From NCBI GenBank assembly GCA_013200995.1, contig CP053689.1, forward strand, positions 124,001 to 188,000: a stretch of 64,000 bases of DNA. Direction: 5' to 3'. Numbering within the stretch: the stretch's first letter is position 1; every line of letters starts with the position of its first letter. Below the pieces are notes generated by a model. That model was not told the DNA's origin and searched no databases. It saw only the letters and a list, made by a program, of their open reading frames with translations. The DNA is from Arthrobacter citreus (GTDB lineage: Bacteria; Bacillota; Bacilli; Bacillales; Bacillaceae_G). Positions 53,531 through 62,452 of the stretch are shown here, piece by piece. Made by a program: the position numbers and the translations under genes.

Positions 53531-54253
53531 TTATTTGAATTTAAATCCATAATCCTTAAGGATAATTTTTGTGTTTTCAATATTTGTCGTCACAATTTGA
53601 TTTAGAAATTTAATGTCATTTGATTCAATTGCAATCTTTAATTCATTTAATTCTTTAAGTTCATCTTTTAAGAAAATTTGAAACTCTTCTTCACTATTGA
53701 ATTCACTTCTATGGTTATCAATTATTGCTGAGATGTTTTGATTTATGTATGCTTCTACTACTTTTAATGCATCTTGATAATTTTTGAATTTTAAATATAA
53801 GTTTAGTTTTTCATTACTGATATAACTTATTTCCCCATAATTTCGTATATCAGATTCGATTTCGAATTTCAAAAAATCTTCCTCAGTTTGTACACTTTCA
53901 AAAATTGGTATAATCTCTTTTTTGAACTGATTTTTACATTTTTCAAGTTCTTCTTGAATACTTTTTAAGCTCAAAGGATTATATTGAAACTCACCAGAAT
54001 CGTAATCTCCGAAATTATACAATCTAAATGCCCCTTCTTTTAATAGACTTTTATCGTTATCCCTTGAAAATGGGAAGAGGCCTATATTTAGGGTAAAATC
54101 AATTGGAGAATTTTTAAAGATATTAACAGTTTGAATAATCTCATTATTTTTCACTCTAATAAATAATGAACCTTTTATAATAAACCCTAACGGTAACAAA
54201 ATCTCTTTAAACATTTCTTTATACTGTTTTGTAAGATTAGATGTTAATTTCAA
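53531..54253 (-). CDS. DUF4304-like protein, 240 aa
   Basis: N-terminus KQYKEMFKEILLPLGFIIKGSLF fits DUF4304 (G-F-x-x-K-G then a beta sheet). The C-terminal half is an alpha-helical extension rich in Glu/Lys. Family function unknown; often near polymorphic toxin loci. TTG start with GAAAGGTCG. Confidence 0.65.
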   Translation of the reverse strand: MKLTSNLTKQYKEMFKEILLPLGFIIKGSLFIRVKNNEIIQTVNIFKNSPIDFTLNIGLFPFSRDNDKSLLKEGAFRLYNFGDYDSGEFQYNPLSLKSIQEELEKCKNQFKKEIIPIFESVQTEEDFLKFEIESDIRNYGEISYISNEKLNLYLKFKNYQDALKVVEAYINQNISAIIDNHRSEFNSEEEFQIFLKDELKELNELKIAIESNDIKFLNQIVTTNIENTKIILKDYGFKFK

Positions 54254-54654
54254 TTTTATCGACCTTTCTCAGAAAAAAACTTGGTTTGGAACACAATAAT
54301 AGCAATTAACCAATATTCGACCCAAACTTCTCGGAAAATACATTTTTTATGAATATCGTTTTCAAGTCTAGGTTACATAAATACCCTTCTCAGCAATAAA
54401 AAAATTTGGTGAATATTAACATTCTAATAGGGGAAAATAACCATATTAATTATCTACCCAACGTATATTCCACGTTATAAGTTCTGCTCTTTTAATGTAA
54501 TTGTTATATGCTAGTAAAAATAACCCGAATCGGGATTATTCAAATTATATTTTGTAAGTCATTATAACTCTAAATAGCACTTTTAAAATAGAATTTTTTG
54601 AAAAAAAAATAATTAATCTAGAAGTAAAATTTGAAGTCAAAAAGTAGGAATTAT
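54254..54654. other. intergenic upstream of gerAB-like gene
   Basis: 400 bp without an ORF. Contains a CCCGA / TCGGG hairpin at 54522-54535 and presumably the forespore promoter of the 54655 gene, which I cannot place with confidence. Confidence 0.35.
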
Positions 54655-55788
54655 ATGAATCGTAAATTAAATATAAGTGGCTTTCAATTTTTTTGCACTA
54701 TTTTTTTGTTTATTATCGGCATTGCACCACCAGGAATAATTTACACTAGGGCCAATCAAGATGCGTGGATTAGTTTATTAATAGCGGTTTTTATTGCTTG
54801 TTTATTATTTGCTCTGTATATTAAGTTATATATAATATTTCCTAATTTACAATTTACACAATATATTCAAGTTATTTTAGGTAAATATGTAGGCAAACTA
54901 ATAGCATTAGTTTATATTTTGTATTTTATTTATATGTCAGCACTTCATTTACGTGAAAGTGCAGCTATACTAAGAATTACTCTTTATTCTTCTTCATCTC
55001 TAATTTCAATAGTAATAATAATGATATTATTAGCCATTTATGCACTTAATAAAGGATTTGAAACATTCGCCCGTGCAAACGAATTTATTTTTATGATAAC
55101 AGTAATTATCATTATTTTTTTTATAGGACTCGAAGTCATTTCTAATTTAATAGATATTAATAATTTAAGACCAGTTTTAGAAAATGGATGGAAACCTGTC
55201 CTAAAAGGAGCTTTTCCTATCACAGTCACAAATCCATTTGGTGAAATATTCGCATTTACTATGATCATGCCATTTTTAAATAAACAAGATACTGCAATAA
55301 AGGTAGGTATACCCGCATTCTTAATTTCAGGGGTTACATTAATTTTATTTGCAATATTAAATATTGCAATCTTAGGTGTTACAGCAGTAAATAGAACAAT
55401 TTTTCCACTTCTAACTTCAGTTAGTTATATCAATGTTTCTGATTTTATCCAAAGAATGGATACTTTTATTGTGATGATTACAGTATGTGGTTATTATCTA
55501 AAAATTGTGATCTATTTTTATTGCGCAGTATCTGGAGCTGCTGATTTATTTAATGTAAAGAAAAGTAAACAGTTAGTCTATCCAATTGCAATTATTATTG
55601 TAACCACTACATTATGGTTGGCTTCTAATTTTTTTGAACTACAAAATGAAGGTAGCAATATAGTCACATATTTACTACACATTCCACTTCAAATTATTAT
55701 TCCGCTTAGTTTATTGCTAATTCTCCTATTACAAGGGAAAGTTAACGGGAATAAAGGCTTGAAACAAAAAGGCTCTAGTTTTTACTAG
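54655..55788 (+). CDS. gerAB-like: GerAB-type spore germination permease, 377 aa
   Basis: Ten to eleven membrane helices of the APC superfamily (endospore germination permease). It recognises germinants in the inner spore membrane together with GerA and GerC partners. Start GFQFFCTIFLFIIGIAPPG carries the typical helix 1 motif; middle EFIFMITVIIIIFFIGLEV. ATG 54655 has AAAGTAGGA upstream. No A or C partner follows; the only GerA-type piece here is the fragment at 42988. So it is an orphan, perhaps working with chromosomal partners. It lies within array 2 on the + strand. Confidence 0.88.
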   Translation: MNRKLNISGFQFFCTIFLFIIGIAPPGIIYTRANQDAWISLLIAVFIACLLFALYIKLYIIFPNLQFTQYIQVILGKYVGKLIALVYILYFIYMSALHLRESAAILRITLYSSSSLISIVIIMILLAIYALNKGFETFARANEFIFMITVIIIIFFIGLEVISNLIDINNLRPVLENGWKPVLKGAFPITVTNPFGEIFAFTMIMPFLNKQDTAIKVGIPAFLISGVTLILFAILNIAILGVTAVNRTIFPLLTSVSYINVSDFIQRMDTFIVMITVCGYYLKIVIYFYCAVSGAADLFNVKKSKQLVYPIAIIIVTTTLWLASNFFELQNEGSNIVTYLLHIPLQIIIPLSLLLILLLQGKVNGNKGLKQKGSSFY

Positions 55789-55796
55789 AGCCACTA
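55771..55796 (+). terminator. terminator overlapping the end of gerAB-like gene
   Basis: GGCTCTAG, loop, CTAGAGCC. No long T-run follows (ACTATTATAC). Confidence 0.6.
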
Positions 55797-56043
55797 TTAT
55801 ACTTTCAAATCCGTATTCGTACCTTCGGTTGCAATTCTTCCCATCAATTCAGCTAACCTTACATTATAGATTAACGGAGTTGGAAGTCTTTACATTTTGG
55901 AGTGTCGTTCTAAGCGGAATTGAAGCATATCAAAAAAAGGATAGAATCGCGGCTTATATAATGTTAAGAATAGGTTTCTTAATAATATTTGATTTTGTTT
56001 TGTTAAAGTTTTGGTTTCATAAATATCAACTTAATCTCAATCT
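55797..56043. other. possible remnant of a membrane protein gene
   Basis: A + strand frame contains TFWSVVLSGIEAYQKKDR and RIGFLIIFDFVLLKFW, one helix, ending in the B half-site. No ribosome binding site; a decayed cassette gene is possible. Confidence 0.3.
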
Positions 56044-56127
56044 AATGCAACTAACGCATCAGTTCGTATTATAAGGTCATCCAGTTTTATTTACTGGTTG
56101 ACCATTTTTATTATGGTCTTATGATTA

Positions 56128-56285
56128 AAGTAGTCGGGGCAGAACGAAGCATCAGTGGGGCTTAGACCCCGTCAACTAAACAGTTCACCCCCTACTTATA
56201 GAAACATGATTTGGGCTGGTGGGGACAAAGATCCCGCATAACAAGCGAACCGATGACACTATAAGGGAGTACTAGGGGAACCGAT
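56128..56285 (+). ncRNA. candidate bridge RNA of the IS110 element
   Basis: Two guide-bearing loops are visible. Target loop: GCATCAGT (56149-56156) equals the left flank of the insertion, stem GGGG CTTAGA CCCC, then CAACTAAAC (56173-56181), the reverse complement of the right flank GTTTAGTTG. Donor loop: GCTGGT (56215-56220) equals the right IS end, stem GGGA / TCCC, then CGAAC (56246-56250), complementary to the left IS start GTTCG. Four matching guides around core GT make this a strong candidate. Transcript limits are estimated. Confidence 0.75.
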
Positions 56286-56315
56286 AAATTTAATAGCTTT
56301 AGGAGGAGATAGTTT

Positions 56316-57551
56316 ATGAATCCAGTAGTTGGTCTGGATGTCGCAAAAGGAGAAAGTCAAATACAAGCTTTTTTAGATAGAAAGTCTCCTTTTAAAAGAA
56401 GTTTTAAGATTTCACATACAGTTGAAGGCTTTGAGCAGCTACTTCAATTCTTAAAGAGTATTGAAGAAACAGCGAACACAAAACCAGTATTAATAATGGA
56501 ATCAACAGGGCATTACCATTCACCTGTAATGCAGTTCTTAGATAACTTAAATTATATTTATATCGTTATTAATCCATTAATCTCTTATAGAGCTAAAAGT
56601 TCAAGTTTAAGAAAGGTAAAGACTGATGTCATCGATGCGTATCACCTCTGCGAGCTGTATTACAAAGAAGAGTTAGAGCCACATAAAAAACGTGGTGCAC
56701 AGTTACTAAACCTGCGAAATTTAACCAGACAGCACGATCATTTAACAGGTATTAGTTCTCAGGCAAAACTACATTTTTTAGCGATTCTAGATCAAGTGTT
56801 TCCTGAATATCGAGGTGTATTTGGAGATTTGTATTCTAATGTTTCACTCTTAACTTTACTAGAGTTTCCTTCATCTGAAGCTGTGTTACAAGCAGGTGAA
56901 GATCAACTAGCTAAACGAATCACATCTTTATTTACTAGTCGTTCTAAACAATGGGCAAACGTAAGAGCTAAGCTTTTAATCTCTGCGGCTGAGAAAAATC
57001 CGTTTCAAGTAAATCTTTATAGAAGCCTTACTATTTCGCTTGAGATGCATATTAAAATGGTTCTTCAATACAAAGAACATCTATCCAATTTAAAAGCAGA
57101 GATAGATGTCCTCGTAAAAGAAATTGAAGAATATACTATCATCCAATCGATTCCAGGTATCGGAAAAAAAATCGCGGCAACGATTATCTCTGAAATTGGT
57201 GAAATTGATCGGTTTGATAATCCTAAAAAACTTGTGGCTTTCACTGGTGTTGACCCGAGTGTCTTTGAATCTGGTAAATTCACAGCTAGTAGAAACCGTA
57301 TTACAAAACGTGGTTCTAGTCGATTGAGACATGCGTTATTTATGGCTGTTCGGTGTGCAATTCGTGATAATCGTAAGAGTAAGACAACAGACGAAATCAT
57401 CCCACGAAATAAGCGAATGCGACAATTTTATGATAAAAAGCGTGAAGAAGGAAAACCATTTAGAGTAACAGTTATTGCTTGTGTAAACAAACTATTACAT
57501 TGGATTTATGCCCTGTTAAAAAGCAAAACGACTTTCCAAGATCTAGCTTAA
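56316..57551 (+). CDS. IS110-family DEDD transposase, 411 aa
   Basis: RuvC-like N-terminal domain: VGLDVAKGESQIQAF (first Asp), MESTGHYHSP (Glu), TDVIDAYHLCELY (two Asp). The C-terminal Tnp domain: QSIPGIGKKIAATIISEIG and the serine-bearing SGKFTASRNRITKRGSSRLR. Full length and intact; AGGAGGAG before the ATG. Works with the bridge RNA encoded upstream. Confidence 0.95.
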   Translation: MNPVVGLDVAKGESQIQAFLDRKSPFKRSFKISHTVEGFEQLLQFLKSIEETANTKPVLIMESTGHYHSPVMQFLDNLNYIYIVINPLISYRAKSSSLRKVKTDVIDAYHLCELYYKEELEPHKKRGAQLLNLRNLTRQHDHLTGISSQAKLHFLAILDQVFPEYRGVFGDLYSNVSLLTLLEFPSSEAVLQAGEDQLAKRITSLFTSRSKQWANVRAKLLISAAEKNPFQVNLYRSLTISLEMHIKMVLQYKEHLSNLKAEIDVLVKEIEEYTIIQSIPGIGKKIAATIISEIGEIDRFDNPKKLVAFTGVDPSVFESGKFTASRNRITKRGSSRLRHALFMAVRCAIRDNRKSKTTDEIIPRNKRMRQFYDKKREEGKPFRVTVIACVNKLLHWIYALLKSKTTFQDLA

Positions 57552-57697
57552 AATCTGAACTAACTTCAACTACCATAATCTTCCAATTTTTGAATAAGTG
57601 GAAGATTATTTGGCATGTCAAAAATAGTATAACATGGGTCACTAAATTTTTTTATTGAAAATTATTGACAAACTATTAGCTGGTTTAGTTGCATAAG

Positions 57698-57859
57698 ATT
57701 TTATCAATTAAGTTTAAAAAATGATAAATGTTTTAATATAAGCCTCAGTTAGATTTTAGTGTTGTTTTATCGGCAAATAAAGGATGGATTCGCCTAACGG
57801 ATTTCAATTTCGTGTTTGAAAATGGCTAAGAAGCATTACAAATCACAATGATAAATGCA
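57698..57859. other. intergenic after the IS110 element
   Basis: About 160 bp to the terminator of the ICMT-like gene, no ORF. Confidence 0.3.
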
Positions 57860-57892
57860 AAAAAATTCACTTCAGAAATGGTGTGAATTTAA
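57860..57892 (-). terminator. terminator of the ICMT-like gene
   Basis: Minus strand: AAATTCACAC, loop, GTGAATTTTTTT. Confidence 0.8.
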
Positions 57893-57915
57893 TTATTAAA
57901 TATAAGTTATAATAT

Positions 57916-58524
57916 TTACCAAATAAAAGGAATTAATCTCCATGTGTTAATGCAATATTCGTCAAACTCTTGCCCAAACCTCGTCCTCAATGCCTTTTCT
58001 TCAACTATAATTCTTATTCCAAAACACACAGTAAAAAGAATCAATGATAGTATTACAGCGGTTAAATTTCGCAGAGAAAGAGCAACTCCGATAGTAAAAA
58101 GCAATAAACCTGTATACGAAGGGTTTCTTAGGAATTTATACATACCGTGTTTAATTAACTTCTGGTTAACTGTGGTTTGCACTACAACGGTAAAGGCACG
58201 CTTCAGAGTCAGTACAGACACACAACGAAGCACAACTCCTCCTAACATAAAAAATACTCCAAAGAAAAAAATGAAATTTGGAAGATGCAGTCTTATAACT
58301 GATGAGGACATACTATCATTTGATAGAAAGAAACTTAATTGAAGGCTTCCAAACAAACCGATAATTGCAATAAAAATCGAACCTACGTCCGATGATTTTC
58401 TTTTATTGAAAGAACGCAATCTATTAATATCTGCATATATTTTAATTATGACCTCTGATATTAGAAAAAAAATGAAAAGTAGGGTAAATACATAAAATTC
58501 AACCAGAGATGAAAAGTATGACAT
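57916..58524 (-). CDS. isoprenylcysteine methyltransferase-like membrane protein, 202 aa
   Basis: Five helices and the ICMT/PEMT cofactor region near the C-terminus: KHGMYKFLRNPSYTGLLL (R-N/H-P-x-Y) and EEKALRTRFGQEFDEYC. Such proteins methylate a lipid or an isoprenoid using SAM; the substrate here is unknown. TGGAGG before ATG 58524. Confidence 0.82.
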   Translation of the reverse strand: MSYFSSLVEFYVFTLLFIFFLISEVIIKIYADINRLRSFNKRKSSDVGSIFIAIIGLFGSLQLSFFLSNDSMSSSVIRLHLPNFIFFFGVFFMLGGVVLRCVSVLTLKRAFTVVVQTTVNQKLIKHGMYKFLRNPSYTGLLLFTIGVALSLRNLTAVILSLILFTVCFGIRIIVEEKALRTRFGQEFDEYCINTWRLIPFIW

Positions 58525-58621
58525 TCATTTTGCCTCCATAAAAAAAGATTTTCACAATAAATATTTCGAATTAGGTAATATTCTTCACAGAAATAGAAAT
58601 TCCTTCTTTTAATAAAGAAAT

Positions 58622-58700
58622 CTTATTATACTAAACTACCATTTAGCTTTAAAAAAAATCGACTGATTAGTCGATCATGTTATTAGTAATTCATATTTAT
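58622..58700. repeat. cassette site with worn B
   Basis: A: TATACTAAACTACC and TAGCTTTAAAA. Terminator (minus strand): GATCGACTAATCAGTCGA then TTTTTTT, AGCCGATC-like family. B is reduced to TTAGTAATTCATATTTATAA. Confidence 0.7.
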
Positions 58701-58720
58701 AACAGAACAGTTGGTATCAA

Positions 58721-59191
58721 TTAACGACATACTCCAATTTTTCCTGATAGCCAATCCTCGTATGCGTCTTGATGTTGTTGCACGAATAACTCTGGTAGCT
58801 CATCTTTTGGAAAGTACCTTAACTCCAGAGTTTCTTTTCCATCTATCGTTAATTCACCATCAAAAGGTTTACATTTAAAAAAGAAAGTAATGGTTTGAGC
58901 CTTATCGCCACTTGAATAAAGGTGGACATATTTTGTATAAACACCAATTAGATGTTCTACCTTTACTTTTAATCCAGTTTCTTCATATATTTCACGAATG
59001 GCAGATTCTTCAGCAGATTCCCCTAGTTCCATTGCTCCCCCAGGAAATCCCCATGAATCGCTATCGCCTCTTTTTTGCAATAACACCTCGTTATGCTCAT
59101 TACATACAATTCCTCCAGCAAAATTTAAGAAAATTAAATCCTGTCCAACCTTTTCTCTAATCCACTGGATATAATTTTGTTTTCCATTCAT
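58721..59191 (-). CDS. NUDIX hydrolase (diverged relative of the duplicated pair), 156 aa
   Basis: Box GGAMELGESAEESAIR to EIYEETGL complete. About the same length and start pattern (QDLIFLNFAGGIV) as the proteins of 7998 and 51391, with many substitutions, so an older copy. AAGGATGAG before ATG 59191. The family as a whole seems to be preferred cargo of these arrays. Confidence 0.87.
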   Translation of the reverse strand: MNGKQNYIQWIREKVGQDLIFLNFAGGIVCNEHNEVLLQKRGDSDSWGFPGGAMELGESAEESAIREIYEETGLKVKVEHLIGVYTKYVHLYSSGDKAQTITFFFKCKPFDGELTIDGKETLELRYFPKDELPELFVQQHQDAYEDWLSGKIGVCR

Positions 59192-59248
59192 TAAACTCAT
59201 CCTTACTTTTTTCTTTATTTATTCAATTTGACAGTTAAATAGTCCTTT

Positions 59249-59340
59249 TCTTAATCAACTATACCGCTATTTTTTTAATAAAGAACAAGCCCCTTTTATG
59301 ACTTTTGATATACAACTATCGCATCAGTTAGTTGTATAAG
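59249..59340. repeat. complete cassette site (A, linker, B), 92 bp
   Basis: A: ATCAACTATACCGCTATT and TTTTAATAAAG. Linker: ACAAGCCCCTTTTATG, a relative of the 15277 linker. B: CAACTATCGCATCAG and TTAGTTGTATAAG. Confidence 0.8.
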
Positions 59341-59342
59341 CT

Positions 59343-59789
59343 TTATACAATTAGTCCCTGATTTCCACCATAGTAATCAACAATTTCTTTTAGTTCTGCT
59401 AACGTAGAAGTCAAATAGCTCTGTTCACTTTCAAATTCAAATTGTAAAAAATTCTCCTCTGATGGATACTCTTGAAAACTGCCAAGTATTGTAAATTGAC
59501 CAAAGTCTGCAAATTCGAGCACTAATTTAAGCTCCGATTCAGTATTCGGAAAATTAATTATACCTTTTAATTCCTTGTAGCATTTAAGCAGTTGTTCGTA
59601 GAATTCATATATTTGACCTGTTGAAAACCAAAGTTCGGCATCTTTAACGTAATAGTTTTTACTTTTAATTTCAATTTTCCCCTTAACATCATAGCCTCCC
59701 AAATAACTTGTTCTTTTTGGAAAACCTAAAACCTCAGTTAGCTCAATTCTTATATATCCTTGTTTGCCTCCAAGTTCAAATGCATACAC
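59343..59789 (-). CDS. WapI-type immunity protein, 148 aa
   Basis: Begins MYAFELGGKQGYIRIELTEV, LGFPKRTSYLGGYDVKGKI and ends SYLTSTLAELKEIVDYYGG, the pattern of WapI family immunity proteins that block the CdiA-like toxin WapA. No wapA toxin gene in the window, so it is an orphan immunity gene. GTG start with GAGAGGGATG. Confidence 0.68.
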   Translation of the reverse strand: MYAFELGGKQGYIRIELTEVLGFPKRTSYLGGYDVKGKIEIKSKNYYVKDAELWFSTGQIYEFYEQLLKCYKELKGIINFPNTESELKLVLEFADFGQFTILGSFQEYPSEENFLQFEFESEQSYLTSTLAELKEIVDYYGGNQGLIV

Positions 59790-59857
59790 TTAATCATCCC
59801 TCTCCATTAATTGCCTTTAGTTCAACCTTATCAAAATAAGAGTTATTTTAACAGATT

Positions 59858-59953
59858 CTTATACAACTAAATTGCCATTTAGTCACATAAAAAAAAATCG
59901 ACTAAACAGCCGATCTTGTTGTTCAACTAAAGCATTTATTTAGTTGCATAAGG
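59858..59953. repeat. complete cassette site (A, terminator, B), 96 bp
   Basis: A: CAACTAAATTGCCATTT and AGTCACATAA. Terminator: GATCGGCTGTTTAGTCGA then TTTTTTT, AGCCGATC family. B: TTCAACTAAAGCATTTAT and TTAGTTGCATAAGG. The B arm supplies the stop of the hydrolase gene. Confidence 0.88.
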
Positions 59954-60842
59954 TGGATTGATTTTGAATAAATAAACTGAGCTCTTCACTAAATAAATTA
60001 TTTTCCTCAAGGAATGGATAGTGATTACTCTTATTAAAAATTATCAACTTAGAACTTGGGATCAATTCCTTCATTTCAATAGAATATTCTAATGGGCATT
60101 GCACATCGTTCTTGCCACACATAATTAAAGTAGGTGCAGTGACAAGTGGTAATTTTCTAGTTACATCAAATATTTTCAACTCTCGATTAAAATAGTTCAT
60201 TCTTTTGCCTGACATTTTCTTAGAAATATTTAAATTAAACATTTCTTCATACCTTTCAGGCTCGTATAAGGATAACTTTGTTCTTTCAACACCTAACTCT
60301 TTTCTAGTTTCCACAGTTAAATCACTACGTTTTAACATTTCATTTAATTCTTGCATCCGTGCGTAATGAGGATGTTCCCTATTATAGATACAATGGGGAG
60401 AAAATGTCATATACTCTCTTGCTGCGGCTCCAACAATAATATTATAGCGTAAACTATTTGAGAAATAGACACCATAAATAATCCCTAACATCCCACCAGT
60501 TGAGTGACCTGCAAATCCCCATTGTTTTAAATCTAATGCTTCACGAATTGCTTCTAAGTCAAATATAGTTTCAATCATACTAAGTTGATAAGACTCTGAA
60601 GCTGCTTCGGAACAACCTGTTTCTCTCAAGTTTACTAAAAAAACTTTATGGTTCTTTGTAAACGTTTCTGCAAAATAATCGCCTGTTTCATTAAATTCAG
60701 AATATAGGTGTGTTACACAAAGTGGTTCACCTTCCCCTTTTATAAACACCTCGAAATTTCCACGAGTTGTACTAATTAGATTTCTACTCCATTTACTCAT
60801 ATAATCATCCATTCCATTTAATTTACTATTCAACCATTTCAA
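59940..60842 (-). CDS. alpha/beta hydrolase, 300 aa (start uncertain)
   Basis: Alpha/beta hydrolase fold with all three catalytic positions: Ser in GFAGHSTGGMLG (G-x-S-x-G), Asp in CGKNDVQCP and His in KSNHYPFLEE. Likely an esterase, lactonase or peptidase; the substrate is unknown. Several start options exist (60842, 60812, 60800), with no strong ribosome binding site. Its last residues and stop come from the B half-site. It is the first gene of array 2 in the direction of transcription. Confidence 0.82.
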   Translation of the reverse strand: MKWLNSKLNGMDDYMSKWSRNLISTTRGNFEVFIKGEGEPLCVTHLYSEFNETGDYFAETFTKNHKVFLVNLRETGCSEAASESYQLSMIETIFDLEAIREALDLKQWGFAGHSTGGMLGIIYGVYFSNSLRYNIIVGAAAREYMTFSPHCIYNREHPHYARMQELNEMLKRSDLTVETRKELGVERTKLSLYEPERYEEMFNLNISKKMSGKRMNYFNRELKIFDVTRKLPLVTAPTLIMCGKNDVQCPLEYSIEMKELIPSSKLIIFNKSNHYPFLEENNLFSEELSLFIQNQSTLCN

Positions 60843-60917
60843 TAATATACATTCAAAAACCTTTAGATTTAAAAAATCGTCACAAAAGGTTCAAAAAAGC
60901 ACGAAATTAGATAATTC

Positions 60918-60975
60918 CTTATTCAACTAAACTGCCATTTAGTTTAAGTGAATCCCTTCACAAACTTAAATCCAA
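60918..60975. repeat. array 2 right boundary: lone A half-site with conserved extension
   Basis: A: TTCAACTAAACTGCCATTTA followed by GTTTAAGTGAATCCCTTCAC and AAACTTAAATCC. The same extension, with differences, follows the last A of array 1 (31059-31115). No B follows. It is the attI-like position of array 2. Confidence 0.65.
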
Positions 60976-61719
60976 CGAACATATAAATAACAATTTCGTT
61001 TGAGATCCTTCTTTAATTAAATGGCGCTTTATCGGGATAACTTTATCTTCATTCAACAATTCCTTAAGTCCATTTAATTCAATTGTTCTGTTCCTTACAC
61101 CATAAAATATCTTTTAAAATCATTTAAAGGTAAAAGCTCCATTACTCTATTTAAAGCATCACACCTTTTTTTAATGTATAAAGTTTTTATACCTTAAAAA
61201 ATAGTAACAGTGTAAGCAGTTCTATAGTTTTAACCATACTATATCGATAATATTGTTATTAATATCATCATCATATTTATATATTTATTTTTGTTGTATG
61301 CATTGACATATATGTCTACATTATCATTAGTACCATGAATGTAGATTGTGTTTTTATGTTATTTCAAAAAATCAAGTATAATTTCCTAGTGCATTCATAT
61401 ATTTAATCCAGTAATTTTTTACAACAATAGTATAAGTGATCAATTAAATGTAACACGTAAATCAGGACTTTTTTGAAAAAACCTTCGTATTTAATAGAAT
61501 TAAAATCCCAACTAGTAGAGAAATATTAAAAATGTTATTAAATAAATAATTTATAATACACATATATTGTTATCATACACGTTATATATCGTAGTAATAT
61601 TAGTATAATTAATATGTATATAATGATACTATTTTTATTATCATTATATACATATTAATTAACATATACACCAACATATACGAAGTTATATATTATTATA
61701 TTAAGATATACATATGTCA
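60976..61719. other. AT-rich gene-less stretch upstream of the partition repeats
   Basis: About 740 bp without an ORF of note, becoming more AT-rich to the right with TATATA-rich tracts. Contains inverted repeat ATTAATATGTATATAATGA around 61600-61660. May be part of the plasmid centromere or origin region. Confidence 0.4.
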
Positions 61720-62085
61720 CATTATCAATATTAGTATTATTATTGAAAAATTTATATACAACATTATCATCTTTTCAGTCAAAACTTTATTCAATATAAT
61801 ATATATAATGTCATATATCATTATGTTGATTTATACATATACCACTACATCAATATTGGTATTATTATTGAATCATTTATATAGAACATTATCAATCTTA
61901 CAGTCAAAGCATTACTCACTATAATATATATGATGTCATATATCATTATGTTAATTTATACATATGCCACTACATCAATATTGGTATTATTATTGAATTA
62001 TTTATATACTACATTATCAATCTTACAGTCAAAGCATTACTCACTATAATATATATGATGTCATATATCATTATATAAAAAACTA
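61720..62085. repeat. 125-bp direct repeats upstream of parA, candidate centromere
   Basis: Two full copies and one partial of a unit of 125-126 bp containing GTCATATATCATTATGTT (at about 61810, 61935 and 62060), CACTACATCAATATTGGTAT and CAGTCAAAGCATTACTCACT. Directly upstream of a ParA gene, as in ParABS or ParF-type loci whose centromere lies 5' of the operon. May also serve as operator. Confidence 0.7.
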
Positions 62086-62452
62086 CATATACCATATAAT
62101 CAATGATAAAATTATCATTATTGATTTATCTTACATATTACAATTCTATTGGAAATATTTACACCCTTTTAATGTTTAATGATCTGGTTACACATTTTTT
62201 AGAAATATCAAATGTCAGACAGGAATTTGTATATAAAACTAGAAATCTACTAATTATCTAAGTAAATCAAATAGATTTTCAATAATAACAACAAACGTAT
62301 CATATAGGGTACTATATATAATGCCATATGTTATAATGAGAAATCATACACATACTAGGTTATTGATTTAAATCTTATATTTAGTAGATATATAATCATT
62401 GTTCAATTCATTTTTAAAATATTCATCTATTTTTTTGAAAGAGGTGTTAATC
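62086..62452. other. leader of the par operon
   Basis: No ORF. Contains the presumed promoter; AAAGAGGTG ribosome binding site for parA at its end (62438-62446). Confidence 0.4.

Larger units (their letters stand above)
56062..57682 (+). mobile_element. IS110-family element in a cassette B half-site (1621 bp)
   Basis: A single DEDD transposase gene, no terminal inverted repeats, a 250-bp non-coding left end with bridge-RNA-type structure and a 133-bp right end, all typical of the IS110 group. Ends are defined by the restored B half-site and a repeated core dinucleotide GT (56062-56063 and 57683-57684). Confidence 0.85.
56044..57697. repeat. B half-site split by the IS110 element
   Basis: Left part: GCAACTAACGCATCA plus core GT at 56046-56063. 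Right part: core GT at 57683-57684 plus TTAGTTGCATAAG. Removing 56062-57682 restores a B half-site with a centre GCATCAGTTTAG. Confidence 0.85.
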
